A stretch of 64,000 bases of DNA, taken from NCBI RefSeq assembly GCF_000724625.1, contig NZ_CP007139.1, positions 186,001 through 250,000 on the forward strand. Reading direction: 5' to 3'. The notes beneath the pieces were generated by a model that saw only the letters and a program-made list of their open reading frames with translations, had not been told where the DNA came from and did not search any database. The translations under genes and the position numbers were made by a program. Positions 23,213 to 31,301 of this stretch are shown one piece after another (position 1 is the stretch's first letter; the number at the start of each line of letters is the position of its first letter). Source of the stretch: Fimbriimonas ginsengisoli Gsoil 348 (GTDB lineage: Bacteria > Armatimonadota > Fimbriimonadia > Fimbriimonadales > Fimbriimonadaceae).

Positions 23213-24934
23213 ATGGACCGGGAGCGAATACGAACGATGGAACGATCTGGTGCGCAAGTAGTGATGGAAGCGTTGGTACGCCAAGGGGTAGACACCCTGT
23301 TCGGCTACCCCGGCGGCGTGGTGCTGCCGCTGTACGACGAGATGTTGAATTGGCCGCAGGTCCGGCACGTGCTCGTGCGACACGAGCAATGTGCGGCCCA
23401 CATGGCCGACGGTTATGCTCGGGCCACGAACCGGGTCGGAGTCTGCCTCGCCACGAGCGGGCCGGGCGCCACGAACCTAGTGACCGGCATCGCCACCGCG
23501 ATCATGGACTCGGTTCCGATGGTCGTGCTTACCGGCAACGTCAACTCGTGGGCGATCGGCAAGGATGCGTTCCAGGAGACCGACATCCAGGGGATCACGA
23601 TCCCGATCACTAAGCACAACTACCTCGTGACCAACGTTCACGATCTGCCGTACGTGCTGGAAGAGGCTTTCTTCCTCGCCAACACCGGACGCAAAGGGCC
23701 GGTGCTCGTCGACATCCCCAAGGACGTCTTCATCGCCAAAACGGCCATCCCGTTCCCTGAGCGCGTCGTCCGCCGCGGCTATTCCCTGCCCGGCAACCCC
23801 TGCGCCGACGAGATCGCGGAAGCCGTGCGTTTGCTCCAAGAAGCCGAGCGGCCGGTCGTCATCTCCGGCGCCGGAGTCGTATGGTCGGAGACCTCTCACC
23901 TCATCCGGGAGCTCGCCGAGAAGGCGGACGTGCCGATCATCAACTCGCTCCTGGGCCTCGGCACCATCCCGCGCGACGATCCTCGCTCGATGGGAATGAT
24001 GGGGATGCACGGGGAAGCTTCGGCGACTATCGCCGTGCAAAACGCGGACCTCGTTATCGGCATCGGCAACCGGTTCGACGACCGGCTGACCGGCAAGACG
24101 GCCGGCTTCGCGCCGAAAGCGAAGATCGTCCACTTCGATATCGATCCGAGCGAGTTCGGCAAGAGCGTCGATACGTTCCACACCGTCACCGGCGATCTCG
24201 CGCAAACCCTTGCTGCGTTCGTTGCCGCCGTACCCCGCAAGACGCACGAAGGGTGGTGGAAACAGCTTCGCGCGTGGCAAGAGGAGTTCCCGATCGTCGT
24301 ACCGGAGGACGGGCGGTTCCTTTCTCGCACGGTTTTGCACGCGCTGAACAAGGCGACGGACGGACGGGCGATCGTCAGCACCGATGTCGGGCAGCACCAG
24401 ATGTGGACGGCGCAGCTCTACCGCTTCCGCGAGCCGAAGAACTGGCTCTCCAGCGGCGGCCTCGGAACGATGGGGTTTGGCCTCCCCGCCGCCATGGGCG
24501 CGAAATTCGCACGGCCGGAGGAAGAGGTTTGGGCGGTGGTGGGCGACGGTGGCTTCCAGATGACGCTGCAAGAGCTCCAGACCGCGGTCGAGAATAACCT
24601 GAACGTTAAGATCTGCCTGCTCAACAACGGATACCTCGGCATGGTCCGGCAGTGGCAGGAGCTGTTCTACGACAACCGCTACAGCCACGTGGCGATGGGC
24701 TCGCCCGACTACGGCAAGCTCGCGGACGCCTATGGGGTCGCGTTCTTCCGCTGCTCGCGGGCCGAAGATCTGGAAGCCACGTTCGCGGCGGCGAGAGCTC
24801 ATCAGGGTCCGACCCTGTGCGAGTTCGTCGTCGAGATGGAGGAGAACGTCTTCCCGATGGTCGCCGCCGGCGCCACCAACGACAGCCTGGTCATGGATCC
24901 GGCCCTGAAGCAGTTCGCGGAGGCGAAGAAATGA
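23213..24934 (+). CDS. ilvB: Acetolactate synthase, large subunit
   Basis: A 573-residue ThDP enzyme forming acetolactate or acetohydroxybutyrate, the first common step of Val/Leu/Ile synthesis. Motifs are GVDTLFGYPGGVVLPLYD, VRHEQCAAHMADGYAR with the catalytic Glu, and LATSGPGATNLVTGIA. The FAD region includes GIGNRFDDRLTGKT, and the ThDP/Mg motif is VGDGGFQMTLQELQTAVENN. The ATG at 23213 is used; an ATG at 23237 eight codons later is equally possible. Its stop overlaps the next start as ATGA. Confidence 0.96.
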   Translation: MDRERIRTMERSGAQVVMEALVRQGVDTLFGYPGGVVLPLYDEMLNWPQVRHVLVRHEQCAAHMADGYARATNRVGVCLATSGPGATNLVTGIATAIMDSVPMVVLTGNVNSWAIGKDAFQETDIQGITIPITKHNYLVTNVHDLPYVLEEAFFLANTGRKGPVLVDIPKDVFIAKTAIPFPERVVRRGYSLPGNPCADEIAEAVRLLQEAERPVVISGAGVVWSETSHLIRELAEKADVPIINSLLGLGTIPRDDPRSMGMMGMHGEASATIAVQNADLVIGIGNRFDDRLTGKTAGFAPKAKIVHFDIDPSEFGKSVDTFHTVTGDLAQTLAAFVAAVPRKTHEGWWKQLRAWQEEFPIVVPEDGRFLSRTVLHALNKATDGRAIVSTDVGQHQMWTAQLYRFREPKNWLSSGGLGTMGFGLPAAMGAKFARPEEEVWAVVGDGGFQMTLQELQTAVENNLNVKICLLNNGYLGMVRQWQELFYDNRYSHVAMGSPDYGKLADAYGVAFFRCSRAEDLEATFAAARAHQGPTLCEFVVEMEENVFPMVAAGATNDSLVMDPALKQFAEAKK

Positions 24935-25116
24935 AAGAGTACGGCTTTGTAAGTTGGCCCTTTTTGGACGAGAGTGGCACGGGCAGCTTGCCCGTGTGTA
25001 TCTCGGGCGGCTCGCCCGAGCAATACGAATTCCACGCGCAAGCTGCGCGTGATACCCACGGGCGGGCCGCCCGTGCCACGGCTGAGTGGGAAGAGTACGA
25101 GGAGATCGCAGCGTGA
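24931..25116 (+). CDS. Small coupled ORF made largely of repeat sequence
   Basis: A 61-codon frame. Its ATG overlaps the ilvB stop (ATGA, 24931-24934) and its TGA overlaps the ilvN GTG (GTGA, 25113-25116), so a ribosome could pass from ilvB to ilvN without release. The middle is built from three short palindromes, giving a peptide with no recognisable fold (opens MKEYGFVSWPFLDESG, ends WEEYEEIAA). It may be a translated spacer whose job is coupling rather than a functional protein. Confidence 0.4.
   Translation: MKEYGFVSWPFLDESGTGSLPVCISGGSPEQYEFHAQAARDTHGRAARATAEWEEYEEIAA
24973..25081. repeat. Three nested palindromes inside the ilvB-ilvN spacer
   Basis: GGCACGGGCAGCTTGCCCGTG, then GGGCGGCTCGCCC, then CGCGCAAGCTGCGCG, then CACGGGCGGGCCGCCCGTG followed by CC. 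The first and last modules share outer GGCACGGGC/GCCCGTGCC ends, so the whole block is also an inverted repeat. The same type is found at 57774-57912. Confidence 0.7.
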
Positions 25117-25592
25117 GTAAACGACAACACACCATCACCGCCTTGGTTCAGAACGAGGCGGGGACGCTTAACCGCCTCGTCTCTCTCTTCCGCCGCCGCG
25201 GGTTCTCGCTCGCCTCGCTCAACGCCGGGGATTGCGAGCAGCCCGGCTTTTCGCGCCTCACCCTTGTGGTCGAAGGGGACGACAACACTCTCAACCAGTG
25301 CCTTCGCCAGCTCGAGAAGCTGATCGATGTGGTCGAGGTCGCCGACGTTCAGCCGGAGGATGCGGTCGAGCGCGAACTCGCGCTCGTTCGGGTGAAACCG
25401 ACGCCGGAGCAGCGCGATTCCGTCTTCCGAATCGCCTCCGAGTTCAACGCCCGGACGCCAAGGGCGTCGGAAAAAGGATATGTCGTGGAGGTTTCGACCA
25501 GTCCGGCCGAGATCGAACGGCTGATCCAGGCGCTAACCCCATTTGGCATGGGCGAGGTGGTCCGGTCCGGCTTGGTCGCGATGCGGGTCTAA
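25113..25592 (+). CDS. ilvN: Acetolactate synthase, small (regulatory) subunit
   Basis: 159 residues from the GTG at 25113, chosen because GAGGAG lies 8 nt upstream and the start overlaps the previous stop; a GTG at 25086 has no such site. The N-terminal ACT domain reads HTITALVQNEAGTLNRLVSLF then RRGFSLASLNAG. The C-terminal half matches ALS_ss_C (RELALVRVKPTPEQR, RIASEFNARTPRASEKGYVVE). It binds valine in feedback inhibition and activates IlvB. Confidence 0.93.
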   Translation: MSKRQHTITALVQNEAGTLNRLVSLFRRRGFSLASLNAGDCEQPGFSRLTLVVEGDDNTLNQCLRQLEKLIDVVEVADVQPEDAVERELALVRVKPTPEQRDSVFRIASEFNARTPRASEKGYVVEVSTSPAEIERLIQALTPFGMGEVVRSGLVAMRV

Positions 25593-25601
25593 TCTTCGCA
25601 C

Positions 25602-25883
25602 ATGGTGGTAGGAATCATTTGGGCAATCTTGGCCGGTGCAATGTGCGCCGGCGTCGTCGGCGTATTCGGCTGGGCGATCCCTTCGATGCGGCAAGCCGGG
25701 CAACCGATCCCGGTCTCGGTCTTCATCTTGGGCGCCGTCCAGATCGCGCTCGTCTTTGGCGCAGCCTACGCCTCCTACCACTCCTCCAACGATTTTCTCG
25801 CCCCTCTGACCGCGTTGCTCCTTGGCACCGTCTTCGGCGCTCGCCTGGTCATCGTTCTGAAGAAACGTCTTCCCCAAATCTAA
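25602..25883 (+). CDS. Small membrane protein in the ilv operon
   Basis: A 93-residue protein with three predicted membrane helices: IIWAILAGAMCAGVVGVFGW, VSVFILGAVQIALVFGAAYA and FLAPLTALLLGTVFGARLVI. No family recognised. It starts 9 bp after ilvN and ends 3 bp before ilvC, so it is almost certainly co-transcribed. No function is assigned. Confidence 0.7.
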   Translation: MVVGIIWAILAGAMCAGVVGVFGWAIPSMRQAGQPIPVSVFILGAVQIALVFGAAYASYHSSNDFLAPLTALLLGTVFGARLVIVLKKRLPQI

Positions 25884-25886
25884 TCC

Positions 25887-26894
25887 ATGGCAACCATCTA
25901 TTACGAAAAAGACATTCATCCCGAGCTCATCAAGTCGAGCAAGGTCGCGGTCGTCGGTTACGGCTCTCAAGGGCATGCCCACGCACAGAATCTCCGCGAC
26001 TCGGGGGTCGAGGTCGTCGTCGCCCTCTACCCGGGGAGCAAGAGTCGGGCGAAGGCGGAAGGGGACGGGTTCTGCGTGATGAACGTCCCGGAGGCTACCG
26101 ACTGGGCCGATGTGATCATGTTCTGCACCCCCGACGTGCCGATGAGCAAGATCTACAACGACGGCGTCGCACCGAGACTACGCGACGGGCAGCTACTACT
26201 ATTCGCCCACGGTCTGAACATCCACTTCGGCCTCATCGAACCGCCGAAGAACGTCGATGTCGCGATGGTGGCTCCGAAGGGTCCCGGTCACCGGCTGCGC
26301 GCGGAATACGTCGGCGGCGCGGGGATGCCGGCCCTCGTAGCGGTTCATCAGGACGCGACGGGTCAGGCGAAGGAGAGGGCGCTCGCCTACGCTTGGGGCA
26401 TCGGCTCGGGCAAAGCCGGCGTTCTGGAAACGACGTTCAAAGAGGAGACTGAGACGGACCTATTCGGTGAGCAGGCCGTGCTGTGCGGCGGCCTCTCGGC
26501 ACTTATCAAGGCCGGATTTGAGACGCTCGTGGACGCGGGCTACCAGCCGGAAGCGGCCTACTTCGAGTGCCTCCACGAGACCAAGCTCATCGTCGACCTC
26601 CTCTACGAAGGCGGCCTCAACTACATGCGCTATTCGATCTCGGACACGGCCGAGTGGGGCGACTACACCGCCGGTCCGAAGGTAATCAACTCTCAGAGCC
26701 GGGAAGCGATGAACGGTTTGCTCAAGGATATCCAGGACGGCACCTTCGCCAAACGCTGGATCGAGGAGAACGAAGCCGGCCTGCCGAACATGAAGCGGTA
26801 CCGCGAGGAGGAGTCGAAGCACCCGATCGAAGAAGTCGGCAAACGCCTGCGCGCGATGATGCCGTTCTTGAAGACGAAGGAGGTGCCGGTCTAG
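25887..26894 (+). CDS. ilvC: Ketol-acid reductoisomerase (class I)
   Basis: A 335-residue NAD(P)H and Mg2+ enzyme that rearranges and reduces acetolactate to dihydroxyisovalerate. The Rossmann loop is [20 protein letters not shown]. Further blocks are [17 protein letters not shown] (substrate), [14 protein letters not shown] with the metal-binding Asp/Glu, and [20 protein letters not shown]. Length fits the short class I form. The beta2-alphaB cofactor loop [13 protein letters not shown] has Ser residues, which suggests NADPH preference. Confidence 0.95.
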   Translation: MATIYYEKDIHPELIKSSKVAVVGYGSQGHAHAQNLRDSGVEVVVALYPGSKSRAKAEGDGFCVMNVPEATDWADVIMFCTPDVPMSKIYNDGVAPRLRDGQLLLFAHGLNIHFGLIEPPKNVDVAMVAPKGPGHRLRAEYVGGAGMPALVAVHQDATGQAKERALAYAWGIGSGKAGVLETTFKEETETDLFGEQAVLCGGLSALIKAGFETLVDAGYQPEAAYFECLHETKLIVDLLYEGGLNYMRYSISDTAEWGDYTAGPKVINSQSREAMNGLLKDIQDGTFAKRWIEENEAGLPNMKRYREEESKHPIEEVGKRLRAMMPFLKTKEVPV

Positions 26895-26959
26895 GGCACA
26901 CGGTGTTGGGCCGAAGTTCACGTGGACTGTGGCTTGTAGCTTGTGGACCGAGGGGACGT

Positions 26960-27015
26960 ATGGGTCGAATGGGATACATGAGACTCATATCGGCCAGATG
27001 TCCTATTCGTCCCAT
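26960..27015. repeat. Imperfect inverted repeat of the ATGGGACGAATAGGACAT type
   Basis: ATGGGTCGAATGGGATACAT (26960-26979) and ATGTCCTATTCGTCCCAT (26998-27015) are imperfect reverse complements around an 18-bp centre. It lies in the 160-bp space between ilvC and the next gene, where it could form a large mRNA hairpin. Confidence 0.6.
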
Positions 27016-27055
27016 TAGAAGAGGTAAGGCCTCAGGCTAGGAACACCGCAACACC

Positions 27056-27589
27056 ATGGCACTCCCCATTCTCGCTCCGGTTCTCAAGGACTTCGCCGTT
27101 GACGCTGCCGTCAAGGCGGGTCGGGCCCTTTGGTCGCAGCTTCCCTGGGGGAAGGACAAGGCGCGGGTCGATGCGGTGGAAAGTCGCATTCGCAGATTGG
27201 CGGCGGATGCGGCCGACCTCGCACGTAATCTCAGCGACGAGTCTTACGAGGCGGGGATCGAGCGCCTTCTTAACCAGTTTCAGAAGGATTTGGGTGGATT
27301 CGGCCTCACCGCACGTGAGGCCGAGGAGCTGACGGAGGTTGAGCGCGACCAGATCCGCGCCACGATCCTGGAACCTGCCCGCGAGCGGCGGCAGACCCTC
27401 AGATGGCTCGAGGAGTTGGAAAAGCGGGTTAAGGAGAGCGAGTCGGCCATCGCCGGCCACGGCACGACTTCCGAGCGCCTGACCTCGCTGGAACGGCAGG
27501 TCACGAACCTAAGAATCGCCCTTGCCGTCGCCCTCTCACTCGCTACCATCGCCACCCTTCTCAGCATCCTCTTTTTCACCCGCCGATAA
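27056..27589 (+). CDS. Coiled-coil protein with C-terminal membrane anchor
   Basis: A 177-residue hypothetical protein. It is mostly charged helix: residues ~35-90 contain DAVESRIRRLAADAADLARN, and ~115-150 contain LRWLEELEKRVKESESAI then SERLTSLERQVTNL. A single C-terminal helix (ALAVALSLATIATLLSILFF) ends in TRR, so it is probably tail-anchored with the body in the cytoplasm. The first 35 residues are semi-hydrophobic. No family recognised. It follows ilvC after the inverted repeat; a regulatory link to the pathway is not shown. Confidence 0.65.
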   Translation: MALPILAPVLKDFAVDAAVKAGRALWSQLPWGKDKARVDAVESRIRRLAADAADLARNLSDESYEAGIERLLNQFQKDLGGFGLTAREAEELTEVERDQIRATILEPARERRQTLRWLEELEKRVKESESAIAGHGTTSERLTSLERQVTNLRIALAVALSLATIATLLSILFFTRR

Positions 27590-28023
27590 CCGATGTTAGA
27601 CCCTTACTCGTCTCCGGACAAAATGCGCGCCGAGTGCCAAACGAGGCGCCTTTCCCGCTTGGAGGGACCTTGCCCTTGCAAACACCGAAGCAGGACAAGT
27701 GAGTCGAGGACCGCGCACCAAATTCAGCAACAACGGTCTGGCCTGCGAGAACCCTCTCCCTTTCCCGAGGGGGAGGGCAGGGTGGCGGAGACCATCGACG
27801 TCAAAAGATTAGATCGCTCCTTCAGGGCTCAGGGTCATGGCTGTTTTCCACCAGGATTACGCTCCGCTCCACCCTTCGCTTTAGGAGGTCGCCCGTTCCG
27901 GGCTAACGCTGGCGAAGATCGGTTTGGGCTCATCAAGCAAAGGCCACTCGCCGACCACGGGAGCGCGGGCGTCCCCGCCCGCAACTCGGACCGCAGGCGT
28001 CTCGCCCGCCAGGGGCTCCGGTA
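27590..28023. other. 434-bp repeat-filled spacer
   Basis: No convincing gene. It holds a family A-like hairpin (AACCCTCTCCCTTTCCCGAG then GGGGAGGGCAGGGTGG, ~27755-27788), the family C element (27871-27904, matching 10316-10349), and tandem palindromes at ~27960-28010 (GCGGGCGTCCCCGCCC and GGCGTCTCGCCCGCC). Confidence 0.65.
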
Positions 28024-28842
28024 ATGCCACAGCCACTCGTAGAGACCGGAGATTCATCGGCTGGGAGCCGATGCTACGGGGCGCTTTTGGAGATGCGCGA
28101 CGTCACCGTCGTGCGAGATGGACGGATTGCCCTCGACTCCGTCTCTCTCACCATCGAGCGAGGCGAGAACGTTGCGATCCTCGGGCCGAACGGTTGCGGC
28201 AAGTCGACCCTCGTTAAGCTCATCGACCGGGAGCTCTATCCCAGGGCCGACCACGGATCGATGCGAATTCTTGGCCGCCAGCGTTGGAATGTAACCGAGC
28301 TAAGGAAAGAGCTGGGGATCGTCACGAACGACCTACAGGCGCAAATCCTGCCAGAGACTTCGGTCCTCGACGCAGTCGTCGCCGGGTTCCAGGGCAAGCT
28401 CGGCGTGTACTACGACGAGGGAACGCCCGAGCGGCTCGCAGCAGCCCAGGCGGCGCTAGTGGCGGCGGAGGCGGCCCACCTATCGGATCGAGTCTTCGGC
28501 GCGCTCTCGTCGGGAGAGGCGCGGCGGGTTTTGATTGCCCGGGCGCTCGCCCACGACCCGGGTTCCCTTCTTCTCGACGAGCCGACGACCAGCCTCGATC
28601 TGGTAAGCGCCCACGCCCTTCTGGAGACGTTGCGACGGACCGGCAAAGGGCTCGTGCTCGTCACTCACCACCTTGAAGAGATCATCCCGGAGATCGACCG
28701 GGTCGTCCTGCTGAAGGCGGGTCGAATCCTCGCCGATGGACCCCGTCGGGAAGTGATGACGAGCCAAAACCTCTCTCAGCTCTTCTGCACCGACATCGTT
28801 CTCCAAGGGGATGGCCCCTATTCCGCCCAGGTGCGAAGATGA
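28024..28842 (+). CDS. ABC transporter-type ATPase
   Basis: A single nucleotide-binding domain: Walker A GPNGCGKSTLVKLI, Q-loop in VTNDLQAQILPET, signature LSSGEARRVLIARAL (LSSGE in place of LSGGQ), Walker B SLLLDEPTTSLD and H-loop LVTHHLEEI. The first ~23 residues encoded after the ATG at 28024 include a family D palindrome (28055-28077). Translation may really start at TTG 28087 or ATG 28093, where the domain begins (MRDVTVVRDGRIALDSVSL). No permease is adjacent. It overlaps ilvA by 4 bp (ATGA), so expression is coupled. It resembles stand-alone YlmA/ModF-like ATPases. Confidence 0.85.
   Translation: MPQPLVETGDSSAGSRCYGALLEMRDVTVVRDGRIALDSVSLTIERGENVAILGPNGCGKSTLVKLIDRELYPRADHGSMRILGRQRWNVTELRKELGIVTNDLQAQILPETSVLDAVVAGFQGKLGVYYDEGTPERLAAAQAALVAAEAAHLSDRVFGALSSGEARRVLIARALAHDPGSLLLDEPTTSLDLVSAHALLETLRRTGKGLVLVTHHLEEIIPEIDRVVLLKAGRILADGPRREVMTSQNLSQLFCTDIVLQGDGPYSAQVRR
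28055..28077. repeat. Palindrome family D copy at the 5' end of the ABC ATPase gene
   Basis: CATCGGCTGGGAGCCGATGC followed by TAC, identical to 18064-18086. If the ATPase is translated from 28024, this repeat encodes residues ~11-18. Confidence 0.78.
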
Positions 28843-30371
28843 ACACCACCGAAATCTCCCCTCGCGAATACCTGCGCCGCATGCGCTCCTCGGCGGTGTA
28901 CAACGTCGCCGTTCGCTCGCCACTCGACCTCTGCCCAGTCCTGTCGCGGCGGCTTGGGAACCGGGTCCTCCTTAAGCGAGAAGACCAGCAGCCGGTGTTC
29001 TCGTTCAAGCTTCGCGGCGCGTACAACATGATGGCCAGGCTGGATGCGTCCGCTCTCGAGCAGGGCGTGGTGGCGGCGTCGGCCGGTAATCATGCGCAGG
29101 GCGTGGCGCTGGCCGCCCAGCACCTGGGCGCTCACGCCGTCATCGTGGTTCCCCGCACCGCTCCCGAGATCAAGCAAGAGGCGATTCGCCGTCTGGGCGC
29201 GGAGCTGGTTCTGCACGGCGATTCGTACGACGAGGCTTACGCGCACGCTCGGCAGCTCGAACGCGAGCGTGGTCTCACGTTCGTTCATCCGTACGACCAT
29301 CCTGACGTCATCGCCGGCCAGGGGACGGTGGGGCTCGAAATCGACGAGCAGCATTCGGGAAGGATCGACGCGGTCTTCGTCCCCGTTGGCGGCGGCGGGC
29401 TGGTCGCCGGGGTGGCGCTCGCGCTTAAGCAGCTTCGCCCGGACGTCAAAATCGTCGGGGTGGAGCCCGAAGACAGCGATGCCCTCCACCGTTCGCTCGC
29501 CGCGGACGAGAGGATCACGCTGGAGCGGGTCGGTCTCTTCGCGGACGGCGTCGCCGTCCGCACGCCGGGCGAGGAGACGTTCCGGATCGCCCGGGATTGG
29601 GTCGACGCGGTGGAGGTGGTCTCCAACGACGCGATCTGCGCCGCCGTTAAGGAGATTTTCGAAGATCGCCGGGCGGTGTTAGAACCAGCGGGGGCGCTCG
29701 CATATGCCGGGTTGCGATCGTACGCGGAGCGGCTCGGTCTTCGCGAGCACACCCTGATCGCCATCGCCTCGGGGGCGAACCTCAACTTCGACCGACTTCG
29801 GACCATCGCTGAGCGGGCTCAAATCGGCGAGCAGCACGAGGCGGTGCTTGCCGTCACCATCCCCGAGCGTCCCGGGGCGTTCCGACAATTATGCGGAGCG
29901 CTCGGAGATCGGAGCGTCACCGAGTTCAATTACCGGATGGGGAACGCCGACGAAGCCGCGGTGTTCGTGGGAATCCAGGTTCGGGACTCGGCGGAACGGG
30001 CCGCCCTCATCGACCAGCTTTCGGAAGGGGGATACGCCTCTCTCGATCTAACTGACGATGAGATCGCCAAGACTCACGTTCGCCACATGGTCGGCGGCCG
30101 TTGCGCGGCCGCCACCAACGAGCGGGTTTTCCACTTCGATTTCCCCGAGCGCACCGGTGCGCTCGCCGAATTCTTGGACCGGCTCCACGGCGCGTGGAAC
30201 ATCTCCCTCTTTCACTACCGAAACCACGGGGCCGAACGGGGACGCGTACTCTGCGGCATCCAAGTACCTCCCGAGACGAACGCCGCCTTCAACGACTTCC
30301 TCGCCGAAGTCGGCTACGGCTTCACCGAGCAAACCGATTCGCAAGTTCTAAGGTTGTTCTTGGGAAGATAG
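28839..30371 (+). CDS. ilvA: Threonine ammonia-lyase, biosynthetic
   Basis: A 510-residue PLP enzyme that deaminates threonine to 2-oxobutyrate, the entry to isoleucine synthesis. The PLP lysine is in PVFSFKLRGAYNMMA, the substrate loop is SAGNHAQGVALAAQHLGA, and the phosphate-binding loop is PVGGGGLVAGVALAL. Two C-terminal ACT-like regulatory domains are present: AVLAVTIPERPGAFRQLCGAL near residue 335 and FHFDFPERTGALAEFLDRLH near 430. They mark the long isoleucine-feedback form rather than the catabolic TdcB form. Confidence 0.95.
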   Translation: MNTTEISPREYLRRMRSSAVYNVAVRSPLDLCPVLSRRLGNRVLLKREDQQPVFSFKLRGAYNMMARLDASALEQGVVAASAGNHAQGVALAAQHLGAHAVIVVPRTAPEIKQEAIRRLGAELVLHGDSYDEAYAHARQLERERGLTFVHPYDHPDVIAGQGTVGLEIDEQHSGRIDAVFVPVGGGGLVAGVALALKQLRPDVKIVGVEPEDSDALHRSLAADERITLERVGLFADGVAVRTPGEETFRIARDWVDAVEVVSNDAICAAVKEIFEDRRAVLEPAGALAYAGLRSYAERLGLREHTLIAIASGANLNFDRLRTIAERAQIGEQHEAVLAVTIPERPGAFRQLCGALGDRSVTEFNYRMGNADEAAVFVGIQVRDSAERAALIDQLSEGGYASLDLTDDEIAKTHVRHMVGGRCAAATNERVFHFDFPERTGALAEFLDRLHGAWNISLFHYRNHGAERGRVLCGIQVPPETNAAFNDFLAEVGYGFTEQTDSQVLRLFLGR

Positions 30372-30390
30372 CCTATGTGAAAAGGGTTCG

Positions 30391-30420
30391 CCCGTTTAGA
30401 CCAAGGTTGATCTGAACGGG
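30391..30420 (+). terminator. Hairpin after ilvA
   Basis: CCCGTTTAGA (30391-30400), a 10-base loop, then TCTGAACGGG (30411-30420): ten pairs with one G-T. No T-run follows, so termination is uncertain. It separates ilvA from the secreted-protein gene. Confidence 0.45.
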
Positions 30421-30477
30421 ATCGCCGGGCGGGCGGTCCAATTATCTATAAGCGCTTCGGCGTTGAGGAGGAACGAG

Positions 30478-31260
30478 ATGAAGAATGCTCTGAAACTCTT
30501 CATCGGCGCGTGCCTGGCGACATGCGCCTTTCAGGCTCAAGCCCAGTCCCTGATCCAAAACGGCAGCTTCGACGACGGTAACGGCGCGCCGGCCACGCTC
30601 GAGACCCCGGGGCAAGCCACCGCTTCGAACGCTCCCGGATGGGACGTCATTTCGGGCGACGGGCCGGTGTTCACCGAACTTTCGCCTACGGGCTATGGCG
30701 GCGCGGGCGAATCATCGATCGTGGTCTACGACAAGGGTCAAGGCGGCGGGATCGCCCAACAGATTACGAGCGACGCTCCGTTCCTGCGGGTAACCGCCGA
30801 TGTGTTCGTTCAGTACGGCAGCGTATCGCTCGGCACCGCCAGCGCGAGCGGCGAAACGACGACCGTCGGCTCGACCGATCGCACTGGTCAATGGGTCACG
30901 CTGACCAACGTGGTCCCGAACACCGGCCTTCCGACCGAGGTTCAAGTGGTCTCCACCGATCCGAATGGGTCGGCCTTCGCAGTTGACAACGTAACGGTCG
31001 AGCCGGTCTACGAATCGAACGCGGACGCCGTCTATCCAATCGACTACTCGGTACCGGACGTCATGCCGGCTTACGGATGGTCGGCCCCGATGTATCCGAC
31101 GCAAATTCCGCTCTCCGGCTCCATCTTCTTCGACCCGAACCGGATGGATTTTTCGTCGCTGTACAACTCGGCGATGACCTATGATGCCAATCAAGTCGGA
31201 TGGGACAACATGCTGACCGCCCCGTTGCCGAGTTCACCGAACCTGGCCTGGGCGCCGTAG
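30478..31260 (+). CDS. Secreted beta-rich protein of unknown function
   Basis: 260 residues from the ATG at 30478, with GGAGG 8 nt upstream; a TTG at 30463 lies inside that ribosome site and is unlikely. A signal peptide (LKLFIGACLATCAFQAQAQ) is followed by LIQNGSFDDGNG, then APGWDVISGDGPVFTEL and later FAVDNVTVEPVY. This pattern matches DUF642/galactose-binding-like beta-sandwich modules that open with 'L.NGsFe....PGW'. The last ~85 residues are rich in Pro, Tyr, Ser and Asp. It sits between ilvA and ilvD but has its own strong ribosome site and may be independent. Confidence 0.72.
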   Translation: MKNALKLFIGACLATCAFQAQAQSLIQNGSFDDGNGAPATLETPGQATASNAPGWDVISGDGPVFTELSPTGYGGAGESSIVVYDKGQGGGIAQQITSDAPFLRVTADVFVQYGSVSLGTASASGETTTVGSTDRTGQWVTLTNVVPNTGLPTEVQVVSTDPNGSAFAVDNVTVEPVYESNADAVYPIDYSVPDVMPAYGWSAPMYPTQIPLSGSIFFDPNRMDFSSLYNSAMTYDANQVGWDNMLTAPLPSSPNLAWAP

Positions 31261-31270
31261 TAACTCCGGA

Positions 31271-31301
31271 GCGCTCATGCCAAACTCTTTGGCATGAGCG
31301 C
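31271..31301 (+). promoter_or_regulatory. Perfect 14-bp inverted repeat containing the ilvD start codon
   Basis: GCGCTCATGCCAAA, loop CTC, TTTGGCATGAGCGC. The ATG of ilvD (31294-31296) lies in the 3' arm. As RNA, the stem would hide the start codon, and no Shine-Dalgarno is visible outside it. As DNA, it could be an operator, or it could terminate the upstream gene. Confidence 0.6.

Noticed and set aside
23477-25138. 553-codon open frame on the minus strand across ilvB
   Set aside because: Arg/His/Val-rich antisense shadow of a certain gene; no ribosome site and no family match.
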